From positions 1 to 64,000 of the forward strand of contig CAUJHS010000010.1 of assembly GCA_963204915.1 (NCBI GenBank): DNA of 64,000 nucleotides, in the 5' to 3' direction. Origin of the DNA: Planctomycetota bacterium (GTDB lineage: Bacteria; Planctomycetota; Planctomycetia; Pirellulales; Pirellulaceae). Under the pieces are notes generated by a model. The model searched no databases and was not told where the DNA came from. It saw only the letters and a list, made by a program, of their open reading frames with translations. This document shows, piece after piece, positions 24,934-32,071 of this stretch. The position numbers and the translations under genes were made by a program. The first letter of the stretch is position 1. Each line of letters opens with the position of its first letter.

Positions 24934-26415
24934 CTATGGCTGCAAAGTCACAAGGAGTCCTTCGATCTCCGCCAATGCCTGTTTGGCCTGTCCAAACGCA
25001 TCCAAAACGCTCAACCGAGTCGAGAAAAGGGTACGCTGAACGGTCAGCAATTGGAGGAAATCCGATTCTCCCGCCGCGAATGCCTGTTGTGACAATCGGT
25101 AGGTTTCTTCGGCATTCGGAACGATTCGCGATACCAATTGTTCGTACCTTTGACGGGCCGTTTGGTACCGCCCGACCGCGTCTGCCAACCGCCCGTCGAG
25201 GCTCAAACGGGTTTGGTCGATCGCTGCTGACGCCGCCGCAATGTCAGCTCGGGCCGTTTGAATGTTGCCTTGATTACGATTGCGGATCGGCAGCGGTACG
25301 CTGACCCCAACAATCGCGTATGTGTCGTCTGTCGCCGCATCGACTCCTACGCCAAATTGTCCGGTGATGTTCGGCGTGACTTGAGCGCATGCAAGCTGGA
25401 GCGCCCAGCGAGCACGCTCCAGTTCTGAACCGGCTTGTGCAAGTTCCGGGCTGCTCGCTTCCAACTCACTGAGAAGCAATTCCCACGGTGCCTCCTCCAG
25501 AGTTTCCCCACGGTCGATGGCCAAGTCGGCAGGCGGAAGTTCCGGCATCCCCGCTGCTGCGGCCAATGCCCTGCGATCAGCCTGCAACTGTGTGGCAGCG
25601 TTTTCGGCATTCACACGGGCTTGATCAAGCTCGACTTTCGCTTGAAGCAACGAAACGTTCGACGCTTCCTTGGCGTCGACAAGCGACTGTACCGAGCGAA
25701 GTGACGTTTCAGCCAGTTCGACAATCTGATCGGTCAGTTCCGTGCGCCGTTGAGAAACGGCAGCAGCGGCAAACGCCATACGAATCCGAGTCAGCACTCG
25801 TAGTTCGGCTGCTCGAAGCTGAGCTTGCTGTTTTTGAACCTCATGTGCCTGTACTTGCTGGGCGATGCCAAGCTTGTTCGCCGTGACGAACTGCTGATTG
25901 ACTCGAAGCGAATGCAGCCCGCTTGCCCCTTCGTTTCCGATCTCTTCGGACTGATACTGAAGCACAGGATTGAACGGCAAACCAGCTTGGACGTATTGCC
26001 CCCGTCTGGAGTCCACCTGAGCGCGCGCCTGCCGAAGGGCTGGATGACCAGCTAAAGCCGATGCTTCCAATTGTTCAAGCGACAGTGATTCGGCAGCAAC
26101 CGGCAATACACCGTCCAGATCCGGCAAGGACAATGCGGGCTGAATTTGCAGCGGCTCCGGGGCAACTGTGCCCTCAACCGGTTCCGCTTGCCTGACTATC
26201 GGCTCGTCGAACGCAACCTGAACGACTTCAAGCTGTGTCGCGTTTCCTGCCGCCTCCTCTGGCGACAATCCATCGCTCAGTGTTGTCGCAGGTGATTGCG
26301 TCGATGCGAATGGTCGCTTGCCGCCAGTCTGGCAACCTACCGAAAGAACGGTGACCAGTAGAAGCAGCAATGAGGAAAGTCGGCAGCGGTAGCTGGCCAG
26401 TTGGATGCAGCGCAC
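24934..26415 (-). CDS. czcC: second CzcC-like outer membrane efflux lipoprotein
   Basis: The 493-residue product has a signal peptide with lipobox (VTVLSVGC), a long Pro/Glu-rich linker to about residue 105, then the outer membrane factor fold with LEASALAGHPALRQARAQVD and FNPVLQYQSEEIGNEG. A second helical repeat begins near residue 320. It would be the outer channel of the second tripartite pump. Unlike the first system, the channel gene stands first in transcription order here, ahead of adaptor and pump. The start at 26415 follows a hairpin-rich, probably promoter-bearing spacer. Confidence 0.9.
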   Translation of the reverse strand: MRCIQLASYRCRLSSLLLLLVTVLSVGCQTGGKRPFASTQSPATTLSDGLSPEEAAGNATQLEVVQVAFDEPIVRQAEPVEGTVAPEPLQIQPALSLPDLDGVLPVAAESLSLEQLEASALAGHPALRQARAQVDSRRGQYVQAGLPFNPVLQYQSEEIGNEGASGLHSLRVNQQFVTANKLGIAQQVQAHEVQKQQAQLRAAELRVLTRIRMAFAAAAVSQRRTELTDQIVELAETSLRSVQSLVDAKEASNVSLLQAKVELDQARVNAENAATQLQADRRALAAAAGMPELPPADLAIDRGETLEEAPWELLLSELEASSPELAQAGSELERARWALQLACAQVTPNITGQFGVGVDAATDDTYAIVGVSVPLPIRNRNQGNIQTARADIAAASAAIDQTRLSLDGRLADAVGRYQTARQRYEQLVSRIVPNAEETYRLSQQAFAAGESDFLQLLTVQRTLFSTRLSVLDAFGQAKQALAEIEGLLVTLQP

Positions 26416-26478
26416 TGCACAACCTCCGAGTAAAACTAGCCAGCCCGTTTGTCTTATCGTCCCTTCAGACCAGATTCT

Positions 26479-26667
26479 TTAATATTGCTCGAACCTTTGC
26501 GCACATTGAGCAGGTGCCTGCGAAACCGGACGATGTGCCCCCAAAAAGCGGCAGTAAGTTTCGGCTGCCTGCCAGAATGGCGGCAGTGGAATCAGAACCA
26601 TCGCGAGGATCAGGCACATGCCGAATCCGACTTTCGGTGCCGAAAGTGAAGTTAGGAGTCGGCCCAA
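26479..26667 (-). CDS. possible small membrane protein upstream of czcC-like gene
   Basis: A 62-residue frame with a TTG start has a convincing membrane helix (GFGMCLILAMVLIPLPPFW) and a polar tail ending in CAQRFEQY, 63 nt before the czcC-like gene. An ATG inside the helix is the only ATG start. No strong ribosome site is visible and the family is unknown, so it may equally be non-coding leader. Confidence 0.3.
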   Translation of the reverse strand: MGRLLTSLSAPKVGFGMCLILAMVLIPLPPFWQAAETYCRFLGAHRPVSQAPAQCAQRFEQY

Positions 26668-26805
26668 AGAGAAGATTCAGTCCATGCCAATCCAGTGCGA
26701 CGGCTACCCGCTCACCGATGATCCGCTCAATTGCCCCTCGGGAATCCGAACAACAAAGCCTCTGTTGGGAGCTGTCGCGGGCGTTGGCAGTGCGGAACGG
26801 AGTTG

Positions 26806-26916
26806 CTCGCAACTGTCGGCTTCATCATCCATCACCGTGCGGGGCCAAGGGCCTGGCGGCCTCACGGGGCGAGCCCCGACGGATGATGGACGACGAAGCC
26901 TCTGTGGAGTTGCGAG
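26806..26916. repeat. long imperfect inverted repeat (about 40-nt arms)
   Basis: The left arm (26806-26845) contains CTCGCAACT and GGCTTCATCATCCATCA and ends CGGGGC. The right arm (26873-26916) contains GCCCCG, GGATGATGGACGACGAAGCC and AGTTGCGAG. The arms pair along almost their whole length with a few mismatches and a 27-nt loop. It lies in a 650-nt spacer (26416-27067) without a convincing gene. It could be a miniature inverted-repeat element or an RNA hairpin; no second copy was recognised in the window. Confidence 0.6.
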
Positions 26917-27001
26917 GGTGAAAAGATGTTTGGGTGGTAGACAGTCTGCCCGGACAGCGAATGCTGTTCTGTGGTGCGGAAGCGCTGAGGGGCAGAGAAT
27001 C

Positions 27002-27059
27002 GCAGAGGTAAGGTGGTGCCAAGACCTCTGCTGTCGGAGCTGCTCGTTGGCTGCTCCGA
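27002..27059. repeat. two tandem perfect hairpins
   Basis: GCAGAGGT (27002-27009) pairs with ACCTCTGC (27024-27031), and immediately afterwards TCGGAGC (27034-27040) pairs with GCTCCGA (27053-27059). Both stems are perfect. They lie just beyond the 3' end of the small gene at 27068-27325 on the minus strand, so they may serve as its terminator region although no T tract follows. Confidence 0.5.
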
Positions 27060-27067
27060 GCGAATCA

Positions 27068-27325
27068 TCAACCGTCGCCGTTCGTGGCATCGTGTCCCTG
27101 ACTGAAAATCCAGGAATGAGCCTGATCCACGACTTTGGATACGAGCGGCAGATCGTCACGCCCGAAACTGGTCGAGTCCTTCCAATCGTCACCGTCCTTG
27201 TAAAGACGGCTGACGGTCACGTTGTGACGAGTACCGTTCTGAGTGGCATTCTCCCAGATCGCAGCCTTTATGCGGCCCATTCGGATTTCGTGGATTGGAC
27301 GCGCAGGTTTCGATTTCGTAGTCAT
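27068..27325 (-). CDS. small conserved protein of DUF932 operon (85 aa)
   Basis: The product begins MTTKSKPARPIHEIR and contains GRIKAAIWENATQNGTRHNV and a SRLYKDGDDW segment, ending in HDATNGDG. I recall similar 80-90-residue proteins on planctomycete mobile elements but no established function. The beta-rich pattern around RHNVTVSRLYKDGDDW resembles small nucleic-acid-binding folds, which is only a guess. The ATG at 27325 has GGAG 9 nt upstream; a longer in-frame start lacks one. It is the third gene of a leftward operon after the DUF932 gene. Confidence 0.75.
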   Translation of the reverse strand: MTTKSKPARPIHEIRMGRIKAAIWENATQNGTRHNVTVSRLYKDGDDWKDSTSFGRDDLPLVSKVVDQAHSWIFSQGHDATNGDG

Positions 27326-27368
27326 GAGTTCAATCTCCAAAGGTAAAACAGAAAGGAAAACATCAGAA

Positions 27369-27578
27369 CTATTTGCATTTGGCGAGCACATGCTGGACGA
27401 CAGCCTGCACAATCACGCGATGCAACTCGTCGCCGGCGGCGATGAGCGTAGTTGTTGTCGGCGAGAAGCCACCGCGCTGCAGCCACTGACGCAAATTCTC
27501 AGCGGCTGCAGCGGCGTCCTCGAATTGCTGCTGTTCGTAGCAACGAAGCAGCTCCTCCCAGGTAGCTTGCGGGTCCAT
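27369..27578 (-). CDS. small acidic helical protein (69 aa)
   Basis: The product is largely alpha-helical by composition (WEELLRCYEQQQFEDAAAAA, then ENLRQWLQRG) and resembles the small partner proteins often found behind plasmid-borne genes, with a possible tetratricopeptide-like hairpin. Its start at 27578 sits 2 nt after the stop of the DUF932 gene, implying translational coupling. The function is unknown. Confidence 0.7.
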   Translation of the reverse strand: MDPQATWEELLRCYEQQQFEDAAAAAENLRQWLQRGGFSPTTTTLIAAGDELHRVIVQAVVQHVLAKCK

Positions 27579-27580
27579 CG

Positions 27581-28606
27581 TCAGACCGCCAGTGCGAGAG
27601 CAAAGAGTTGACCGATCTTCTGATCGAGTTCAGCCCGGTCACCCGCATACTTCACGTTCTGACTAAGCCGAGTCAGAGCATCCACGAGCGCAAAGATCGT
27701 GAACGCTCCCTGAGTCTGAGCCAGCGTCAGTGCTTCCTTGATCAGCCCTTTGGGAAGATCCTCCCGGCTAAGCACTTTCGCAACCTCCTCGGCGTCATCG
27801 CCGAGTTTCTCGGTCATCGCCTTGCGAAGCACGGCCGCGAAGCTGTCTTTTCGTGCGTCTCGTCGGGCAACCAGATGCTCCACCAGACGGCGAATCTCGT
27901 TGAGCCCGTCTCTGACGTTCGCCGTGTGTTTGCGGCTGAACTCCACGACTTCGACCGCGTCCCAGACGATGTGATTTTGGCACACCTTCTGAAACCAGAA
28001 TGTCTGCACGCCAAGAGAACGGCGACCGACTTCGCTATTCCAGACGAAAAAGCCTGGTGCAAAAGCATCGCCATCAATGTCGACCCAGCCAAGTGGATCG
28101 ATCAGAAACGCGAACATGTCTTGCTCACCGCAATACAGTCCGGTACTTCGACCATCCATGGCGGTTTGCGGAGGCTGGAATTCAGGCGCAGCCTCTCGCA
28201 CAGCATCCAGCAGATCGGCATTCCAGAGTCGCGTGTAGGAGACTCCGTGGACTGAACGAACCAAATCGTTCGTAGCAAGCAACTGCAGCGGCTTTTCTGC
28301 CCGGGGCAGAGTCTCCTCCAGTGCTTTGCTTGCGGTCTTCGGCGAAAGCCGATTGATCGTATCTTTGTTGACGCTGGCCATTCGGCAGAGCTGCGAGAAC
28401 GACCAGTCATTGAGCTGCAAGTCCGGGTTGTCCCCGATCACCAGCGTCATGTCGTGCGTGAGACGCACGTCATCAGGTTTCTGCCAAACATCCTGCGACC
28501 TATCGCGTTGCTGGCGACAGAAGTCATGCAGCGAGTCGAGCGAGCCAAAGCATTCGTCTTCCGTGCGCCGATAGAGCTCCTTGTTAGCGGCTAAAAGATT
28601 TACCAT
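27581..28606 (-). CDS. DUF932-domain protein of mobile elements
   Basis: The 341-residue product has the features of the DUF932 family (plasmid, phage and island proteins, some annotated as phage/plasmid-like or TIGR03299-type): an N-terminal region with SFSQLCRMASVNKDTINRLS, a core with LWNADLLDAV, and a C-terminus with LIKEALTLAQTQGAFTIFAL. The molecular function is not established. The ATG at 28606 has GGAG 8 nt upstream; an earlier in-frame start is not supported. It leads a three-gene operon. A broken second copy of the C-terminal part lies at 6534-6746, showing that this gene type once existed at the left edge too. Confidence 0.82.
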   Translation of the reverse strand: MVNLLAANKELYRRTEDECFGSLDSLHDFCRQQRDRSQDVWQKPDDVRLTHDMTLVIGDNPDLQLNDWSFSQLCRMASVNKDTINRLSPKTASKALEETLPRAEKPLQLLATNDLVRSVHGVSYTRLWNADLLDAVREAAPEFQPPQTAMDGRSTGLYCGEQDMFAFLIDPLGWVDIDGDAFAPGFFVWNSEVGRRSLGVQTFWFQKVCQNHIVWDAVEVVEFSRKHTANVRDGLNEIRRLVEHLVARRDARKDSFAAVLRKAMTEKLGDDAEEVAKVLSREDLPKGLIKEALTLAQTQGAFTIFALVDALTRLSQNVKYAGDRAELDQKIGQLFALALAV

Positions 28607-28742
28607 CGAACCAACTCCAACGATCGAGAAATGAAACTTTGCTCGACAACGTAGCCGAGCCACGGGATGCCCCGATGCGGGACAACCTGGGACAGGGCCA
28701 CGGATGTTGGAATTGCAAGAGCCAATCAAAAACCTAGTGGCA

Positions 28743-28784
28743 CCACCTCCTCCCCCCGGTCACGACAACGTCGCCGGGAGGTGG
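28743..28784. promoter_or_regulatory. inverted repeat between divergent DUF932 and antitoxin genes
   Basis: CCACCTCC followed by CCGG (within 28743-28759) pairs with CCGGGAGGTGG (28774-28784), giving a G+C-rich dyad with a small bulge. It lies in the 380-nt divergent spacer 28607-28985, about 135 nt upstream of the DUF932 start. No other gene is convincing in this spacer. It may be an operator shared by both directions. Confidence 0.45.
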
Positions 28785-28985
28785 CAAATTTCATCCGCAC
28801 ATTTCTGACGTGAAGAGAGCGTATTCGGGATTTTCATTACCACACGGGTCGAGAAAGGGAAGCTTTGTTGGCCGAAAACATCAGCAATTACAATTGCTTG
28901 CAGGACGACCTGCATTTCTGCATGCAGCACTGCTTGAGCCTCTGCAAGGAGCAACCGACAGTACTGGCAGAGAGAATCGATCGTC

Positions 28986-29369
28986 ATGGCCAGAAACGCT
29001 CGCCAAACAACGAGGGTATTGCCAGAGACCGCCTTTCAACCGGTCTCACGGTCGATCTGCGTCGCGAGTTTGCGACAATCCCTTGGGCTCACGCGGAAGC
29101 TCTTTTCGCGTTTAACTGGATACTCCGAGCGAGCGATCGCAGAATGGGAGTCAGGCAAAGAGCAAAGCGATTCATCGCAGCAGCGACTCACTGAGATTCG
29201 ACGACTTCAACAGGCGCTTGCTCAAGTCATGGCCGAAGATGAGATCGGCAAATGGCTGCTCGGTCCGAACGACGCTTTAGGAGGCTTCAAACCGTTAGAG
29301 GTCATCGAGCGCGGAGAGATCGATCGAATCTGGAGATTACTCCATCAGCGAATTGACGAAGCTGCTTGA
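28986..29369 (+). CDS. Xre/MbcA/ParS-type antitoxin, orphan
   Basis: The 127-residue product has an HTH-like region at about 30-56 (RQSLGLTRKLFSRLTGYSER) followed by AIAEWESGK, and a C-terminal toxin-binding domain (formerly DUF2384) with IGKWLLGPNDALGGFKPLEV. In complete systems it pairs with a RES-domain toxin that degrades NAD+. No RES-like gene lies on either side: the next gene is a recombinase. It may regulate the divergent DUF932 operon, or act against a toxin encoded elsewhere. Confidence 0.78.
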   Translation: MARNARQTTRVLPETAFQPVSRSICVASLRQSLGLTRKLFSRLTGYSERAIAEWESGKEQSDSSQQRLTEIRRLQQALAQVMAEDEIGKWLLGPNDALGGFKPLEVIERGEIDRIWRLLHQRIDEAA

Positions 29370-29695
29370 GCATGTTCAGGGCGTAGCAAAAGAATGCCCA
29401 CAAGCCATCAGTATGCAGTCAGTTACAACCAACGCTTGCGCTTTCAGCAAGTGCATTTGCTTCGTGCAATTGCTGCGTCGACCGAACGTGATCTGTGGGC
29501 TGCCGTGCGACAATCTTCCGATCAACAGTTAATGCTCGACAAAGGACGTTGTCATGCATTAACTCTTGGGCAGGTAAAAAACTCACAGATCCGCCATTAC
29601 CGACAAGCCGTATCGGCCAATGCATCGCTCGGTCTACATTACCAACGGACGATTCGGGTAGCGTTGCTTTGCAGCGGACTGCAACCACTGGAATT
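29370..29695. other. spacer between antitoxin and recombinase genes
   Basis: This 326-nt stretch has open frames on both strands, but none has a recognisable domain, ribosome site or continuity with a neighbour. I see no repeat or terminator that I can support. It probably contains the promoter of the recombinase gene. Confidence 0.4.
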
Positions 29696-30688
29696 ATGCA
29701 GCAAAAGCTTCCCTCCTACCAACTACCGGTTGTTGCTGCACGCGACGGTACGACTGAGCCCGATCCCTCTCTTCCCGCGCTTGTTCGTTCGCGAGGCGCA
29801 GCAGCTCAGTTCGCATGGGAGGAGTTCATCTATGGCCGTATTCGCAATCCTTACACCCGAGAACGCTACGCCAGGGCTGTCCGCCAGTTCTTGCGGCACT
29901 GCGAGCAACTAGGCCGCGAGCTTCATCAGATCTCCCCCGCCGATGTCGGCACGTATTTAGACTCGCTCGAATACTCAGCCGCCACGAAGAAGCTTCATCT
30001 ATCGGGTCTGCGTCACTTCTTCGACACGCTCGTAACGCGACACGTGATCGTTCTCAATCCAGCGTTATCGGTGCGGGCCGAACGGCTTCAGGTAATCGAA
30101 GGGAAGACGCCGGAGATTTCGGTCGAACAAGCACGACGACTCCTTCGAAGCATCGACACCTCGACGGCAGTAGGGCTTCGGGATCGCGCGATCATCGGCA
30201 TCCTGATTTACACAGCGGCACGAGTTGGCGCTGTAGCCAAGCTTCGTCGTGGCGACTTCTACGACCTCGGCGACCAATTCTGTCTGCGCTTTGCTGAGAA
30301 AGGCGGCAAAAGTCGCGAGATTCCAATGCGTCACGATCTACGGAATTTCGTGATGGAGTACATCAAAGCAGGTGCGATGGAATTCTCCGAGAAGAACGCA
30401 CCTCTGTTTCGCACTACAATTCGCCGAACTGGATGCTTCACACAGAGCGGAATGACACCTGGCGACATTGGAAGAATGGTCAAGCGTCGACTGCTTGATG
30501 CAGATCTTCCAGAACGGCTTTCGCCCCATTCGTTCCGGGTAGCCACGATCACGGACCTGCTCAGCCAGGGCGTCCCACTTGAGGATGTGCAGAATCTCGC
30601 GGGGCACGCTGACCCGCGAACAACTCGGCTTTATGATCGGCGGAACAGGAAGGTGACACGGAACGTCGTGGAGAGGATTTCAATTTAA
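29696..30688 (+). CDS. tyrosine recombinase/integrase, intact
   Basis: The 330-residue product has the SAM-like N-terminal domain (about 35-125; YTRERYARAVRQFLRHCEQL) and a complete catalytic domain with Arg in IYTAARVGAVAKLRR, the Lys region FAEKGGKSREIP, the box HSFRVATITDLL, the second His in LAGHADPRTT and the nucleophile Tyr in RLYDRR. It could integrate, excise or resolve dimers of the mobile element. I chose the ATG at 29696 because the longer frame runs into non-domain sequence. It ends 7 nt from the end of the convergent BREX operon, so no clear terminator separates them. Confidence 0.9.
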   Translation: MQQKLPSYQLPVVAARDGTTEPDPSLPALVRSRGAAAQFAWEEFIYGRIRNPYTRERYARAVRQFLRHCEQLGRELHQISPADVGTYLDSLEYSAATKKLHLSGLRHFFDTLVTRHVIVLNPALSVRAERLQVIEGKTPEISVEQARRLLRSIDTSTAVGLRDRAIIGILIYTAARVGAVAKLRRGDFYDLGDQFCLRFAEKGGKSREIPMRHDLRNFVMEYIKAGAMEFSEKNAPLFRTTIRRTGCFTQSGMTPGDIGRMVKRRLLDADLPERLSPHSFRVATITDLLSQGVPLEDVQNLAGHADPRTTRLYDRRNRKVTRNVVERISI

Positions 30689-30694
30689 TGTTCG

Positions 30695-32071
30695 TCATGG
30701 ATTGCTCCCTCGCTGCTCAACGGCGGCGAAAAACTCGCGTTTCAGCTCGCTAAGTAGAGTTAGCGTGTCGCGAGCCCTCTCCTCTAGCTTGCGTTGGTCC
30801 TCTTCGACGGATGGGCGAAGCTCATACATGGAGTGCCGGGTTGCCCAAACATGGTCTAGCTTGGCCTTCCACTCGTCGCTGATCAGCCTTTTCTTGTGAA
30901 GAGCCTCCAGGTTTTTCTCAAAACGTCCTTCTTGAGTTGGCTTCTTCTTCAACTTTACTTGCCAGACGTGCTGAACCATCGCTTCCAACACGGCCTGGGT
31001 AAGTGCAATGCAGCCATAGAAGTGCCCATCGCGGAACTGTTCTGCACATTCGATTGACGAGGCGGCAAACGGTCCGTCGGATGAAACAATAGTTCCGCGG
31101 ACCTGCAGGAATCGTTCGACGCGTTCCGACAGCGTATCCAAGACTTCGTTCTTGATACTGACTTCGATCCGACGACGATCGGCTATCGGGTCCAGCGCTC
31201 GATGGTCAGCGGTCGATGCCAAATGAGGAGTGGTCGTCTTGCCATTATTGGACACAGCTATCCTCGCCCCCATGTCGAAAAGACTGCCTTGTGCAGGCTT
31301 CGACATTGCTTTTTTTGGCTTGGGCTTTCGCTTGGATGGCGGCTCCGCTCTAACACTGCGCAGTGCGACCATGTCCATGTCCAGTCCTTGGCGGTGGATG
31401 TTGAAACCCTCGTGGCGACGAAGGTCAGCCACTCCAACACTGATCGCGAACGGGAATAATTCTGGGAGCCGCAACAATTGTTGGGCTTCGATCTCGTCTG
31501 ACTCACTAGCAGCCAACAGTGTTTCGAGCAGCCAGAGTTGCAGTTCGGGAATGCTCGCCGTCATCTTTCGAGCGAGCAAGAAGTGGCCCTTGGTCTTCGT
31601 GGAGCGAAGAACTTCCCAATCTACCAGGGTCGTGATGAGCTTCTGAGCCGCCTCTTTACTCGTGGCTCGGTCGCCCCAGGTCGTTAGCATTCGTCCTTGC
31701 ACGTGAGCTGTGGTGAAGTCGTCCTGTAGGGACAACAGGCGACCAACAACTTCTGCGGTGTCACGGAAAAACGGATACGCCAAAGCTGTCATGCCCCAGT
31801 GCAGCCAGATCCGTTCCTGACCCGAAATGCGTGGCAACATCGCTACGGCCCGGTCTCGCAACGAGAGTCGCTCCGCGGGAATGCCGCTCCAGATTCGCAG
31901 AATAATTCCTGCGGACTTCGCTCTTGACTGCTTCCCAGGCAGTTCTTCCTTGAGGTACTCATCCAAAAAAGTGCGCAGTTCGGCCTGATCGGTAGTTTGA
32001 TTCAGTCGATCCAATACTGCGTCAACCCAGGCCCGCTTGATTTTCCGGTCGATTCCAACAACCTTCCTCAT
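30695..32071 (-). CDS. brxA: BREX-3 BrxA-like protein with extra C-terminal helical domain
   Basis: The 458-residue product is last in a BREX type 3 operon, the usual place of brxA. Residues about 85-170 (HWGMTALAYPFFRDTAEVVG, VQGRMLTTWGDRATSKEA) match the general pattern of BrxA (DUF1819-type, NusB-like fold). BrxA proteins are usually near 200 residues, so this one is double length. The C-terminal part from about 335 is helical, with CIALTQAVLEAMVQHVW and TRHSMYELRPS, reminiscent of HEPN/DUF4145-like domains, though the ribonuclease R-x4-6-H motif is not clear. A basic linker (SKRKPKPKKAMSK) joins the two. It overlaps the pglZ gene by 4 nt. Confidence 0.7.
   Translation of the reverse strand: MRKVVGIDRKIKRAWVDAVLDRLNQTTDQAELRTFLDEYLKEELPGKQSRAKSAGIILRIWSGIPAERLSLRDRAVAMLPRISGQERIWLHWGMTALAYPFFRDTAEVVGRLLSLQDDFTTAHVQGRMLTTWGDRATSKEAAQKLITTLVDWEVLRSTKTKGHFLLARKMTASIPELQLWLLETLLAASESDEIEAQQLLRLPELFPFAISVGVADLRRHEGFNIHRQGLDMDMVALRSVRAEPPSKRKPKPKKAMSKPAQGSLFDMGARIAVSNNGKTTTPHLASTADHRALDPIADRRRIEVSIKNEVLDTLSERVERFLQVRGTIVSSDGPFAASSIECAEQFRDGHFYGCIALTQAVLEAMVQHVWQVKLKKKPTQEGRFEKNLEALHKKRLISDEWKAKLDHVWATRHSMYELRPSVEEDQRKLEERARDTLTLLSELKREFFAAVEQRGSNP

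Noticed and set aside
26618-27346. 242-residue plus-strand open frame
   Set aside because: It covers the hairpin region and is antisense to the better supported small gene at 27068-27325; Cys/Arg/Ser-rich shadow composition.
28986-29695. Search for a RES toxin partner beside the antitoxin
   Set aside because: No frame on either strand shows RES-type residues; the antitoxin is called orphan.
29394-29912. 172-residue plus-strand frame overlapping the recombinase start
   Set aside because: It enters the recombinase gene in another frame and has no recognisable domain or ribosome site.
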